This document shows, one piece after another, positions 1 to 9,601 of a stretch of 64,000 bases of DNA. Origin of the DNA: Nitrosopumilaceae archaeon (GTDB lineage Archaea > Thermoproteota > Nitrososphaeria > Nitrososphaerales > Nitrosopumilaceae); contig JAJEHG010000045.1 in the NCBI GenBank assembly GCA_022823825.1, forward strand, positions 23,721 to 87,720, in the 5' to 3' direction. Below the pieces are notes generated by a model that saw only the letters and a program-made list of their open reading frames with translations, ran no database searches and was not told the origin of the DNA. Each line of letters begins with the position of its first letter. The first letter of the stretch is position 1. A program made the position numbers and the translations under genes.

Positions 1-1
1 C

Positions 2-277
2 GTAGACGTCTGGATAGCCGCGTGTGGCGAGCGCGGGGAGGATTGGGACGACCCCGAGGGGTACAGAAAATTCATCGCATACCTGCTGGAGAAGGGGCTC
101 AACCTCAAGGCGTTCAACCTGTGCGCCCATGAGGCGGGGGCGGTCGACGAGAAGAAGACGCGGTTTGTCGAGACCCTTGCCCAGTCAAAGGACGCGGATC
201 CCGACTCTGGAAACTACACGATACGGCTCAGCGACTCTGCAATCTCTGCCATACGGGCGTACCGCGGCCGCCGCTGA
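2..277 (+). CDS. C-terminal fragment of an uncharacterised protein, 5' end outside window
   Basis: Open frame from base 2 (VDVWIAACGERGEDWDDPEGYRKFIAYLLEKGLNLKAFNLC...) to TGA at 275-277; codon usage fits the genome; the 24..758 ORF is an out-of-frame overlap. Confidence 0.7.
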   Translation, partial: VDVWIAACGERGEDWDDPEGYRKFIAYLLEKGLNLKAFNLCAHEAGAVDEKKTRFVETLAQSKDADPDSGNYTIRLSDSAISAIRAYRGRR

Positions 278-284
278 TCCGGGA

Positions 285-1880
285 CTAGTGCCGCCTGAGC
301 CGCGGGTTTACTATGCTGTCCAGGGCGTTTCCTATAAACACAAACGCAAGCCCCGTTATCGCTATCATCACGCCGGGCGGCACCATCCACCACCACAGCC
401 CCCTCGCCGCGGCGCCAAACGTGTTTGCATCGTGCAGTATCTGCCCCCACGTGGGGAAGCTCGGGTCGCCCAGCCCCAGAAAGCTCAGGCCCGCCTCCGT
501 CGTGATGGCGGCCGGAACCGATATCGCTATGCTTGCAAACGCGTACGGCAGCAGCTGCGGGACTATGTGCCTTGTTATTATCTTGGAGCGGCTCTGGCCC
601 ATCGTCTCGGCCGCGTCCACGTATCCCCTGGTCTTTATCTGGAGCGACATGCTGCGCGCCACCTTTGCGACCCCGACCCACCCGAACATGGCGAGGAATC
701 CGACCATGAGCAGTATGCTGTTGCTGACCGTAACCGAGAGTATGATGAGAAACGGTAGCGCCGGCAGCGCGTATATCACGTCGTTGAACCTCATCATCGC
801 CTCGTCGGTCTTCTTGCCGCGATATCCCGCGTAGACTCCGTACAGGAGCCCCGCAACCACCGACGCCACGGCCACCGTGATTCCTATGAACAGGGCAAGC
901 GGCGTCCCCCACAGCAGCCCTATTGCAAGGTCTCGCCTCAGCTCGTCGGTGCCCATTATGCCAAAGGCCTTGCCGCCCACCACGAGCCGCGACTCGAGCA
1001 TGTCGAACCCCTCCAGGCTGGACACGGTTACGCGAAACGTGTACAGGCCCTGCAGCACGGAGCCGTCCGTAGCGTCCGAGAACAGCACGTCCTCGGTCGA
1101 CGCGCCCGACGTGTCGTACCTGTATATGGAGTGCGCCTGCATTGCAATGTTCTTCCGCATCGTGCTGTCCGTCGAGAACACGCGCTCCGAATGTACGGCC
1201 CCCCCGCCACCGGAGTCTGCCCGCCCCTCCGTACCTTCGCGGTCCGCTGCAAGGTACGGCAGGGCCTTTGAGAGCAGCAGGACTGTGCTTCCGTCGGGCC
1301 TGTCCACCGACGCCTCTAGGAGCGGGGATCCCGCGTACTCTGCCGAAAAGCTGTAGATAAAATCGCTTGGAAAGTCGTCGTACTCGTAGTCCACTGCGAA
1401 TTCGTGCGTGGTGGTAGCTACCGTGCCTGCGGCGCCGTCCACGGCCACGGCACGTTCTGACACTGCGGGGTCGTCAAGCATCATGTGCTCGGGTATCTTC
1501 TGTGGCAGCACGGCGTTGGTCCACGCGGGGACGGCGGCCTTTGGGTATGATATCCAGCTCTTCGGGTTGTTCCATTCCTGGAGGGTCTCGACGGGGATGA
1601 CGGCTATGGTGGCCACGGACGTAATTATCAGGGCCGCGAGTATTACGACGCCTGCAGCTCCCATGCGGCTTGATAATATCTCGCGCCATGTGTCGCGCAG
1701 CCCTCCCGCGTCAGCCGGCGCACGCGACGTACTTGGCTGCGGCCGGCGTGACGGCGACGTGGGGGACGGCCGCGGCCCCGGTGCTGGCGCAGGCGCCGCG
1801 TACTCTGCCCCTCTTTCTTTTGCATGCGGCCCCCCCTTTTCAGGGGGCCCCGCCGTCACGCCGCCACCCTCCGCGCTCAA
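285..1880 (-). CDS. ABC transporter permease, dipeptide/oligopeptide DppC/OppC type, with a large extracytoplasmic insertion after TM1
   Basis: C-terminal half carries the BPD_transp_1 EAA-type region (YVDAAETMGQSRSKIITRHIVPQLLPYAFASIAISVPAAITTEAGLSFLGLG). TTG start overlaps the upstream permease stop by 4 bp. Confidence 0.9.
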   Translation of the reverse strand: MSAEGGGVTAGPPEKGGPHAKERGAEYAAPAPAPGPRPSPTSPSRRPQPSTSRAPADAGGLRDTWREILSSRMGAAGVVILAALIITSVATIAVIPVETLQEWNNPKSWISYPKAAVPAWTNAVLPQKIPEHMMLDDPAVSERAVAVDGAAGTVATTTHEFAVDYEYDDFPSDFIYSFSAEYAGSPLLEASVDRPDGSTVLLLSKALPYLAADREGTEGRADSGGGGAVHSERVFSTDSTMRKNIAMQAHSIYRYDTSGASTEDVLFSDATDGSVLQGLYTFRVTVSSLEGFDMLESRLVVGGKAFGIMGTDELRRDLAIGLLWGTPLALFIGITVAVASVVAGLLYGVYAGYRGKKTDEAMMRFNDVIYALPALPFLIILSVTVSNSILLMVGFLAMFGWVGVAKVARSMSLQIKTRGYVDAAETMGQSRSKIITRHIVPQLLPYAFASIAISVPAAITTEAGLSFLGLGDPSFPTWGQILHDANTFGAAARGLWWWMVPPGVMIAITGLAFVFIGNALDSIVNPRLRRH

Positions 1881-2932
1881 CTCGACGTCCTCACCCGGGG
1901 ATCAAAGTAGCCGTACAGTATGTCTGCGGTAAATATGCTGGCAAGGAAGAATACCGTGAGCATGTACGTGGCCCCTATGATTACCGGCAGGTCCATTACC
2001 GTTATGGCCTCAAAGTAGAGCCGTCCCATGCCGGGCCAGTCAAACACGGCCTCCGTTATGATGGCGCCGCCAAGCGAGCCGGACAGGCTGAGGGCCAGTA
2101 TGGTGACTATGGGCGGGGCGGCATTCTTCAGGGCGTGCATGTATATGATCTTCTTGCGCCTTATGCCGATGGCCGTCTTTGCCGATATGAAATCCTCCTG
2201 CATTATACCTGCCATGAAGTTCCTGACAAGGTACGCCCACGCCCCGAACCCTATCAGCACTATGGTGATGAGGGGAAGCGTCATGTGGTACAGCAGGGCC
2301 GCGGCGTACCCCGGCTCGTCTGGCAGGATCTCCGGCGTCGCCCTTGCCGGAAACACCTGGTATGTGAATGCAAACAGGAATATCATGATCATTCCCACCC
2401 ACCACACCGGAAAGCTCGAGCTGACGACGGCAAAGCTGGAGGTCAGCTTGTCTATTGCGGAGCCCGTCCTGCTTCCCGCCAGGGCCCCTAGGAATATGCC
2501 CACGATGGAGATTACAACGGTGGCCGTTGTGAACAGGAGTATGGTCCTTGGGAGCTTCTCAAGTATTATCTCCCTGACGTCCGAGGAGCCCGAGTCGCTT
2601 GTGATGAAGGTGGCCTGCCCAAAGTCAAGCAGCATTATCTTGTACATTGTGATCCCTATGCGCTGCGGCGAGTACCACGGCTCGTCAAGCCCCAGCAGGG
2701 CCGTCCTGGCATCTATCTGCTCCTGCACGAACGCCTCAAACTCCTCCACTGACGTAAAGCTCTCCGCGGTGGCCGGGTTCTCCGTAATCTCGCTTCGCAC
2801 CTGAAACGCAATCCCCTGTTTCAGTATGCTGTCCATGTTGGAGCCCACGAGCGCGATCGTGATGAGCAGCGTTATCATCAGCACGCCGAACATGGTGGCA
2901 ACTCTGGTGGCGGCGTACTTCTTGAGGCCCAT
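1877..2932 (-). CDS. ABC transporter permease, dipeptide/oligopeptide DppB/OppB type
   Basis: MGLKKYAATRVATMFGVLMITLLITIALVG N-terminus, ARTALLGLDEPWY and EAVFDWPGMGRLYFEAI motifs; coupled to the DppC-like gene. Start chosen at internal Met. Confidence 0.88.
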   Translation of the reverse strand: MGLKKYAATRVATMFGVLMITLLITIALVGSNMDSILKQGIAFQVRSEITENPATAESFTSVEEFEAFVQEQIDARTALLGLDEPWYSPQRIGITMYKIMLLDFGQATFITSDSGSSDVREIILEKLPRTILLFTTATVVISIVGIFLGALAGSRTGSAIDKLTSSFAVVSSSFPVWWVGMIMIFLFAFTYQVFPARATPEILPDEPGYAAALLYHMTLPLITIVLIGFGAWAYLVRNFMAGIMQEDFISAKTAIGIRRKKIIYMHALKNAAPPIVTILALSLSGSLGGAIITEAVFDWPGMGRLYFEAITVMDLPVIIGATYMLTVFFLASIFTADILYGYFDPRVRTSS

Positions 2933-3217
2933 GCGCGCGGTGCGGCACCTGCATATAATAACAGTCTCGATTCGGAGGCGCCCGACGAGGGTGGCCTGAT
3001 CCTGGCGCGTCGGCCCCCCGGGGACCGGCATCCTGAGCTCATGCGCAGCCGGGCCGTTACAGGTCACGCCCCGGCCTGATCTTGCGCTTTGTCACAGGAG
3101 ACCAACGAAACTGCCACTATTCTGATCTCTTATCATGTGGCCTCGTCTTTGACGTACCTTTGGGAAGGCTGTTTTTGACATTAACTATTTTATACCTGAT
3201 AATCCGCTTCCCAACAA

Positions 3218-3706
3218 GTGTCGATGTTCAAGTCCTTGTTACGTCCGGGTACAACCCCCGTGTCGTCTGCCGTCACCGCGGTGGCGCTGATTGCACTTGT
3301 AGCGTGCCTTGCTCCCGCAGCAGATGCCCATGGCCAATCCCAACAGGGGCGTACACTGTATGATCAAAGCAGCATTGACTATCGGATCGGCGCAGAGGTG
3401 GACAGGATCCAGGCTCTGTACGCGGCGCAAGGGCAGGCCGCGTTTACCGCAATCACGTCTGCAGGATCGGCTGGCGCCGGCGCACCGGTCTCGTTCGTGG
3501 CGGATCTCAATACCCTGAGGATAGTGGCGCATAGTGCGGATGCCGGACAGGTGGGCCAGCGGGCGGACGCCTTGGAGGCGGCAGACAAGTCCATCAGCCA
3601 AATCCGTGCCGATCTGGCGCAAGATGGCCGGGTATGGATCACGTACATAGGCGAGAACCCCGCCAACCTAGAGGATCAGACAGCGCGCGCTGCTACACCT
3701 GCATGA
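3218..3706 (+). CDS. N-terminal part (signal peptide + first Cache-like unit) of a tandem Cache-domain exported protein; frame breaks near 3680
   Basis: Hydrophobic leader (AVTAVALIALVACLAPAADA) then GRVWITYIGENPANLEDQ; the expected continuation LHDGYIFAAGHYLPDTEVQ is read in another frame just downstream and leads into the 3756 ORF. Confidence 0.8.
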   Translation: MSMFKSLLRPGTTPVSSAVTAVALIALVACLAPAADAHGQSQQGRTLYDQSSIDYRIGAEVDRIQALYAAQGQAAFTAITSAGSAGAGAPVSFVADLNTLRIVAHSADAGQVGQRADALEAADKSISQIRADLAQDGRVWITYIGENPANLEDQTARAATPA

Positions 3707-3755
3707 CGGTTACATATTTGCCGCGGGGCACTACCTGCCAGACACTGAGGTCCAG

Positions 3756-6700
3756 ATGTTCATAGAGGAAAAGGTAAGGCAGTACGAGTCGCATGGTAAC
3801 GCGAGGGCCTTTTTTGACAGCATTACTCCTGATGATCCCGTCATTACTGACGAACTCTACCTGTTTGTGATAGACTACTCGTCTTGGATGCGGGTGGCCG
3901 ACGAGGTGGTGCCTAGCAGGGTGGGGCAGCCGGATGCCATCCTTGACACCTCCAGCAGGTCCGTCGCCGACGTCCGTGCGGATCTCGGGACAAACGAGGG
4001 CACGTGGGCGACATATACGTTCCACAACCCTGGCACCGACATGGGCCAGATCAAGCGCACCTGGCTATACCTGCACGACGGCTATGTGTTTGGCACCGGC
4101 TACTACCCAAGCGACTCCCGGGCGCAGGCACAGGCGGACTCGGCCAGAATCCTGTATACGGCCCATGGCACGGGCGCCTTTGGGATGATAACGCCGGATG
4201 CACCTGATCCGCGGTCAACAAAGTCGTCCTTTGTATTGGACGCGGCAACCTTCGAGGTGGCGGCCCACGCCAGGACGCCCAACCTGGTGGGAACCACCAG
4301 CACGCACCTTACCACGGCCGACAAACCCCTGTCGACCATCCGGGAGGAACTACGGGACGGCGGCGTCTGGATATGGCACATGGATCTAAACCCCGCAACC
4401 CAGACGAACCAGCTCACCCGTACCTACATCATATCGCATGGCGGTTACATATTTGGCGCAAGCTACTCGCTGCCGGACCTTCGGTCCCAGTCTGTGGTAG
4501 ACGGCGCCATCTATACGTACAGAAACGACCCCACAACCGCATTTGACCTGATTAATTCCGGAGCGCTCAACAGAATAGATCTCTATCCGCTGGTGAGAAG
4601 CAGCACGCACATACTTGCCCATGGCACGGTGCCTGGTCTAGTCGGACCGCTTCCAGATGTGGCACTGGCAATCGGCAGCTACGATTTGAGCGGCTTTGAG
4701 GATGGGGACTCGTACTGGTCGCAGTATTCGTTTTTTGACTCATATACCGGCATACACCAGATCAAGCGCGCCTGGGTTACCATTCACGACGGTTACGCCT
4801 TTGTATCCCCATATACTATTGCAGACGCCGACACCCAGTCGGTGACCGATTATGCCCGGTTTATCTACGAGTCCAACCGTGAGAACGACGCGTGGGTGGA
4901 CATCATCACGCCTGACGAACCCGTCGTGACTGACGACCTGTACCCGTTCGTTATAGACGCGGCAACCTGGACGAGGCTGGCCGACGGCGTCGTGCCAGCC
5001 AGGGTGGGGCAGTCTGAAACCATTCTGGACACCTCCGGCAGGTCAGTCGCCGACGTCCTTGCAGATCTTGAGCAGAACGGCAGAACGTGGCTGACGTACA
5101 CGTTCCACAACCCTGCCACCGGCGTGGAGCAGCTCAAACGCACCTACCTCCAGATGCGCGACGGGCTGGTCTTTGGTTCCGGCTACTACCTGCTGGACTC
5201 CCAGGTGCAGGGCATAGCGTATGCCAACATACTGGAATACGACAACCAGGGCAGGAATGCTGCCATTGCCCTCATAAACACCGTCCCCGAGGAGCCGACT
5301 TCCACGTACGGCTTTGTAGTCGACCCGCAGACCGGAAGCACGCTGGCGCAGAACGTGGACCCCGGCCTGATAGGCAGTACAACCGACTGGAGTGCCATTC
5401 TCCAAGTGCTCTCCGCGCAGGACATCCTGGATGAGCTGGGCCGCGAGCCGGGCATGTGGGTCAGCTACACGCATACGGAGCCGATAACAGGCCAAGAAGA
5501 GGCAAAGCGCACGTGGCTTGTCCGGCATGCGAGCGGCCTGATATTTGGATCGGGGTACTATTCATCCAACATACCAGAGGCCGACGTCAAGTTTGCCGTG
5601 AGCAACGCAATACGCGTCTACGAGGCCAACAAGGCCAACGACGCGTGGGTGGACATAATCACGCCTGACGCGCCAATCACCACCGACGCCCTGTACCCGT
5701 TCGTGATAGACGCGGCAACTTGGACGAGGCTGGCCGACGGCGTCGTGCCCGCCAGGGTGGGGCAGCCTGAAACCATTCTGGACACCTCCAGCAGGTCCGT
5801 CGCCGACGTCCTTGCAGAGCTCGAACGGGAGGGCAGCCTGTGGGTCACGTACACGTTCCACAACCCGGCCACGGGCATAGAACAGATCAAGCGCAGCTAC
5901 CTTGAGCTGCACGACGGGCTGGTCTTTGGCTCCGGCTATTATACACTGGACTCCCAGGTACAGTCTACATTGCACGGCCGCATACTGTTGTATGAGCGCG
6001 ACGGGCTGAGCGCGGCCCTCGCCTCGATAAACACCATCCCGCCCGAACCGTTCACCTCGTATGCTTTTGTAGTCGACCCGCAGTCCGGAAGCACGCTGGC
6101 GCAGAACGTGGACCCCCGCCTGATAGGCGGCACGCCCGACTGGGATGCCATCACGTCCGTACTCTCAGCGCAGTATGTGGTGGACAAAATAAGCCGCGGA
6201 GCCGGCACGTGGGTCGCCTACACGCACACGAACCCCGTGACCGGCCAGGAGGAGATCAAGCACGCATGGCTGGTCTTGCATCGGGGCCTGGTATTCGGGG
6301 TGGGGCATTATTCGTCTGACATACCAGAGTCCGACGTCAAGTTTGCCGTGAGCAACGCAATACGCGTCTACGAGGCCAACAAGGCCAACGACGCGTGGGT
6401 GGACATAATCACGCCTGACGCTCCGATAGCTACCGACGCCCTGTACCCGTTCGTGATCGACGCGGCAACCTGGACGAGGCTGGCCGACGGCGTCGTGCCC
6501 GCCAGGGTGGGGCAGCCTGAAACCATTCTGGACACCTCCGGCAGGTCCGTCGCCGACGTCCTTGCAGAGCTCGAACGGGAGGGCAGCCTATGGATCACGT
6601 ACATCTTCCACAACCCGGCCACGGACGTGGAACAGATCAAGCGCAGCTACCTCCAACTGCGCGACGGGCTGGTCTTTGGCTCCGGCTATTATACGGTGGA

Positions 6701-7133
6701 CTCTAGCGTGCAGTCGAAAGTGTACGGCAACATACTGCAGTACCAGCGCGACGGGCAGAGCGCGGCCCTGGCCTCTATAAACACAGTCCCGCCTGCGCCG
6801 GTCTCCACGTACGGCTTTGTAGTCGACCCGCAGACCGGAAGCACGCTGGCGCAGAGCGTTGATCCGGGCCTGATAGGCGGCACGCCCGACTGGGATGCCA
6901 TTGTCGAGGCGCTTCCGGCGCAGGACATAATGGATAAAACAAGCCGCGGAGTCGGCACGTGGGTCGACTACACACAGACGAACCCCGTGACCGGACAGGA
7001 GGAGATTAAGCGCGCGTGGCTTGTCATGCACGACGGCCTGGTGTTTGGGTCTGGATACTATTTGTCTGACATACTCGTCCCGGGCGGCGTCCTGCCCTCC
7101 GTGGATCCGCCAGCGCGTTATTGCCGCGGCTGA
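3756..7133 (+). CDS. Tandem Cache-like domain protein (nine further units), continuation of 3218-3706
   Basis: Nine recurrences of the pattern W-x2-Y-x5-P-x-T-(G)-x4-K-(R)-x-(W/Y)-x6-G-(Y/L)-x-F-G-x-G-Y-Y, e.g. GRTWLTYTFHNPATGVEQLKRTYLQMRDGLVFGSGYY. Confidence 0.85.
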   Translation: MFIEEKVRQYESHGNARAFFDSITPDDPVITDELYLFVIDYSSWMRVADEVVPSRVGQPDAILDTSSRSVADVRADLGTNEGTWATYTFHNPGTDMGQIKRTWLYLHDGYVFGTGYYPSDSRAQAQADSARILYTAHGTGAFGMITPDAPDPRSTKSSFVLDAATFEVAAHARTPNLVGTTSTHLTTADKPLSTIREELRDGGVWIWHMDLNPATQTNQLTRTYIISHGGYIFGASYSLPDLRSQSVVDGAIYTYRNDPTTAFDLINSGALNRIDLYPLVRSSTHILAHGTVPGLVGPLPDVALAIGSYDLSGFEDGDSYWSQYSFFDSYTGIHQIKRAWVTIHDGYAFVSPYTIADADTQSVTDYARFIYESNRENDAWVDIITPDEPVVTDDLYPFVIDAATWTRLADGVVPARVGQSETILDTSGRSVADVLADLEQNGRTWLTYTFHNPATGVEQLKRTYLQMRDGLVFGSGYYLLDSQVQGIAYANILEYDNQGRNAAIALINTVPEEPTSTYGFVVDPQTGSTLAQNVDPGLIGSTTDWSAILQVLSAQDILDELGREPGMWVSYTHTEPITGQEEAKRTWLVRHASGLIFGSGYYSSNIPEADVKFAVSNAIRVYEANKANDAWVDIITPDAPITTDALYPFVIDAATWTRLADGVVPARVGQPETILDTSSRSVADVLAELEREGSLWVTYTFHNPATGIEQIKRSYLELHDGLVFGSGYYTLDSQVQSTLHGRILLYERDGLSAALASINTIPPEPFTSYAFVVDPQSGSTLAQNVDPRLIGGTPDWDAITSVLSAQYVVDKISRGAGTWVAYTHTNPVTGQEEIKHAWLVLHRGLVFGVGHYSSDIPESDVKFAVSNAIRVYEANKANDAWVDIITPDAPIATDALYPFVIDAATWTRLADGVVPARVGQPETILDTSGRSVADVLAELEREGSLWITYIFHNPATDVEQIKRSYLQLRDGLVFGSGYYTVDSSVQSKVYGNILQYQRDGQSAALASINTVPPAPVSTYGFVVDPQTGSTLAQSVDPGLIGGTPDWDAIVEALPAQDIMDKTSRGVGTWVDYTQTNPVTGQEEIKRAWLVMHDGLVFGSGYYLSDILVPGGVLPSVDPPARYCRG
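4840..7080 (+). repeat. In-frame tandem modules of about 750 bp, each encoding two alternating Cache-like units
   Basis: The segment containing 'acgcgtgggtggaca' recurs at 4889, 5641 and 6391 (spacing 753 and 750). 'ccgacgtcaagtttgccgtgagcaacgcaatacgcgtctacgaggccaacaaggccaacgacgcgtgggtggacataatcacgcctgacg' occurs at 5581 and 6331. Confidence 0.9.
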
Positions 7134-7441
7134 TATCCCTGTTCCCCCTTCAAGCACAAGGCGCAGTACGTGCCGCGCACCATGCAGGATCTGCTGCACG
7201 GCATGGGTTTGGGCACGTCAAGCCGAGACTTAGTCACCCAAGGACGTCCGAGGAGGCCGGGAAGGCGACGGGAAACCGCTTGTATGAGCGCGTGGGGGAG
7301 ATGCAGTGATCCATTAATGCGATGCTGTGGGGGGAAGGGGATTCCAATCGCAAAGACATTCGGTTATCTGGCTCGCTGACTCCATCCTCCGCGGCAGCTG
7401 TCCTAGAAAAGCTAAAATTCAAAGCGTCCGTAGAGCAAGCA

Positions 7442-7570
7442 ATGATCTGCGCCGCATGTGAGGCCCGCAAGCACTACGAGTGCATAGACTGCAAGAACAA
7501 CCACTCCACATACCTGTGCTCATGCGACTGCCATGATGAGAACACAAAACCGCACGATACGGCGGAGTGA
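7442..7570 (+). CDS. Small Cys-rich putative metal-binding protein (42 aa)
   Basis: MICAACEARKHYECIDCKNNHSTYLCSCDCHDENTKPHDTAE: CxxC, CxxC and CxCxCH-like spacing; start chosen at internal ATG. Confidence 0.5.
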   Translation: MICAACEARKHYECIDCKNNHSTYLCSCDCHDENTKPHDTAE

Positions 7571-7839
7571 CGCGGGCGCCCCCCTCCACGCATACGTCCT
7601 GATCCTGCACGTATGCCATCCGCACGGAATATCGCAGGGCGTGGGTCGCGTGGAGGTGCCGCATGCCTTGCATGGGCCCTGCTGCGCATGCACCTGTGTG
7701 CCCGCCCCGCACCGCTGCATGGGCCGAATCCCTTGAAAATCAGTGCCTGCCAGTCGGCATTCTGGGACTTCAGGCAGGGGCAGGGCCCGCGCTTTTATGT
7801 CAAGATTCATAAGTCAATAATTCTTCCATTCTCCAAACT

Positions 7840-9570
7840 ATGGAAACGTCCTTGGAATCCATCGGCACCTTGGAGTATGTGCTTGATCGGTACTCCAAGG
7901 ACTGGACGTGGAAGGTCACAGGCGACAGGGCCGTCAGCATGATCTCAAGGCTTGTCCCAAACGCGTGGTATGGCGAAAACGCAAGCGAGGTGATCATACC
8001 TGATACGGCCGAGAGCGTGCGCCACATCAAGATGATACTTGACAGGTACCCCCTCGTCATACGGTCAAAGTCCGCGTGGCAGCGGAAGCTGACGCGCACC
8101 CTGTCTCCGCGTCCCGTTCTGAAACCCATATCGCACAAGCTCAAGCGCGCGAAAGCCGGCCAGCAGTTCAGGGGCAAGCTGCTAAACTTTCAAAAGGAAG
8201 GGCTGGACTTTCTGCTAAAGTCGTCGGGAAACGCGCTTCTTGCCGACGAGATGGGGCTCGGCAAGACGGTCCAGACGCTGGCGTACGCGGCAACCGAAAG
8301 GCAGTCGTTTCCTGTGCTGGTGGTGGCGCCCCTGGTCACGCTCAACAACTGGGAGGCCGAGATTGCAAAGTTCCTAAAGAGGAAGAGCCGGAACGGCCGG
8401 ATTGTAGACGGCGATTCGCCCTCAGTTACGATGATAAGGACGGGCAAGCGCGACGCGCTTCCGAGATCCGACATCTACCTGATAAACTACGAGCTCCTCT
8501 ACAAGCGGCGCGCCGACCTTGCCGAGGCAGGGCTGCGCATGATAGTCTGCGACGAGGTGCATAACCTGCGCTCAAAGACCACCCAGAAATACAAGGCCGT
8601 CAAGGAACTCGCGGCGCTCGACACCGTCAAGTACCGCATAGGGCTCTCCGGCACCCCGATATACAACCACGGCTCGGAGATATGGCCGATTGTCAACATC
8701 ATAAAGCCCGGCCTGCTTGGCAGCTTTAAGGAGTTCTGCGAGTACTTTTGCTATGTCGACACGAAGGGAAAGGCAATCGTACTCGAGAGCAAGCGGGCCT
8801 CGCTCCGCAACGAGCTGCAAAAGCACGTCATGCTGCGCCGCAAAAAGTCCGACGTGCTCAAGGAGCTAAAGGACAAGGTGCGGTACAAGGAGATGGTGGC
8901 GTCAAACTCTGACTACTATTTGGAGGAGCTTGACAAGATATGGGCAAAGCTTACCGCCGAGCAGAAGGTCGCAAAGGACGAGTTTGAGCGTTCGGCCTCG
9001 TACCAGCGCGCAATCAAGAGCGAGCGGCAGGTTGCAGGCATTGCCAAGCTGTCGCACGTCATAAACTTTGTCAAGAACATCATGGAGATCGAGGAGAGCG
9101 TGGTGGTGTTCTGCCACCACAAGATAATCCACAAGATGCTCAACGACAGCCTCAAAGAGTTCTCGCCGGTCTCCATAATCGGGGGGCAGACTGACGCGGT
9201 GCGCAACGATCAGATCTCGAAGTTCCAGCGCGGCGACTCAAAGCTGATGATAGCCGGGATCAGGGCCGGCAATGTGGGGATAAACCTGACTGTCGCGAAA
9301 TACGTGATATTTGCGGAGCTTGACTGGAGCCCTGCCGTCCACCGGCAGGCCGAGGACAGGCTGCACCGCATAGGACAGAAGAACACCGTGTTTGCGTACT
9401 ATCTGATAGGAAGCGGAACGCTTGACGACCAGGTGGCCGGCGTGCTCGTGGACAAGAGCTATGAGATTGACGAGATAATGGACGCGACGGCGGACAACTT
9501 TGAGAACCGGAACAAGTCGGAGTTCATACTGGCCCAGATACAGGACAGGCTGAAGACGGGCGGGCGGTAA
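7840..9570 (+). CDS. SNF2/SWI2-family DEAD-like helicase/translocase
   Basis: Motif I LLADEMGLGKTVQTLAYA, motif II VCDEVHNLRS, LSGTPIYN, motif V/VI AGNVGINLTVAKYVIFAELDWSPAVHRQAEDRLHRIGQ. Confidence 0.95.
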   Translation: METSLESIGTLEYVLDRYSKDWTWKVTGDRAVSMISRLVPNAWYGENASEVIIPDTAESVRHIKMILDRYPLVIRSKSAWQRKLTRTLSPRPVLKPISHKLKRAKAGQQFRGKLLNFQKEGLDFLLKSSGNALLADEMGLGKTVQTLAYAATERQSFPVLVVAPLVTLNNWEAEIAKFLKRKSRNGRIVDGDSPSVTMIRTGKRDALPRSDIYLINYELLYKRRADLAEAGLRMIVCDEVHNLRSKTTQKYKAVKELAALDTVKYRIGLSGTPIYNHGSEIWPIVNIIKPGLLGSFKEFCEYFCYVDTKGKAIVLESKRASLRNELQKHVMLRRKKSDVLKELKDKVRYKEMVASNSDYYLEELDKIWAKLTAEQKVAKDEFERSASYQRAIKSERQVAGIAKLSHVINFVKNIMEIEESVVVFCHHKIIHKMLNDSLKEFSPVSIIGGQTDAVRNDQISKFQRGDSKLMIAGIRAGNVGINLTVAKYVIFAELDWSPAVHRQAEDRLHRIGQKNTVFAYYLIGSGTLDDQVAGVLVDKSYEIDEIMDATADNFENRNKSEFILAQIQDRLKTGGR

Positions 9571-9601
9571 GCCGGGGACCGCCCCTGCACGCACTGCGCC
9601 G

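Noticed and set aside
24-758. 244-aa plus-strand ORF and many other long ORFs overlapping or antisense to confident genes (e.g. 11611-12600 -, 53712-54725 -, 24718-25449 -)
   Set aside because: In GC-rich genomes strong third-position GC bias opens long spurious antisense frames. These translations are Arg/His/Gly-rich and show no family motifs, while the opposite strand carries clear domains.
4840-7080. CRISPR-like or transposon-derived repeat array
   Set aside because: The repeats are in-frame, ~750 bp, encode a folded-domain pattern and have no spacers or transposase.
7134-7441. A third segment of the Cache array or C-terminal anchor after 7133 in another frame
   Set aside because: Alternative frames (e.g. 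KHKAQYVPRTMQDLLHGMGLGTSSRDL) are suggestive but contain no TM segment or Cache motif; insufficient to extend the gene.
7840-9570. SNF2-family helicase as part of a phage defence island (DISARM-like, Z1-like or similar)
   Set aside because: Neighbours are a Cys-rich small ORF, a winged-helix protein and the tandem-domain proteins; no methylase, nuclease, PLD or other defence partner is adjacent.
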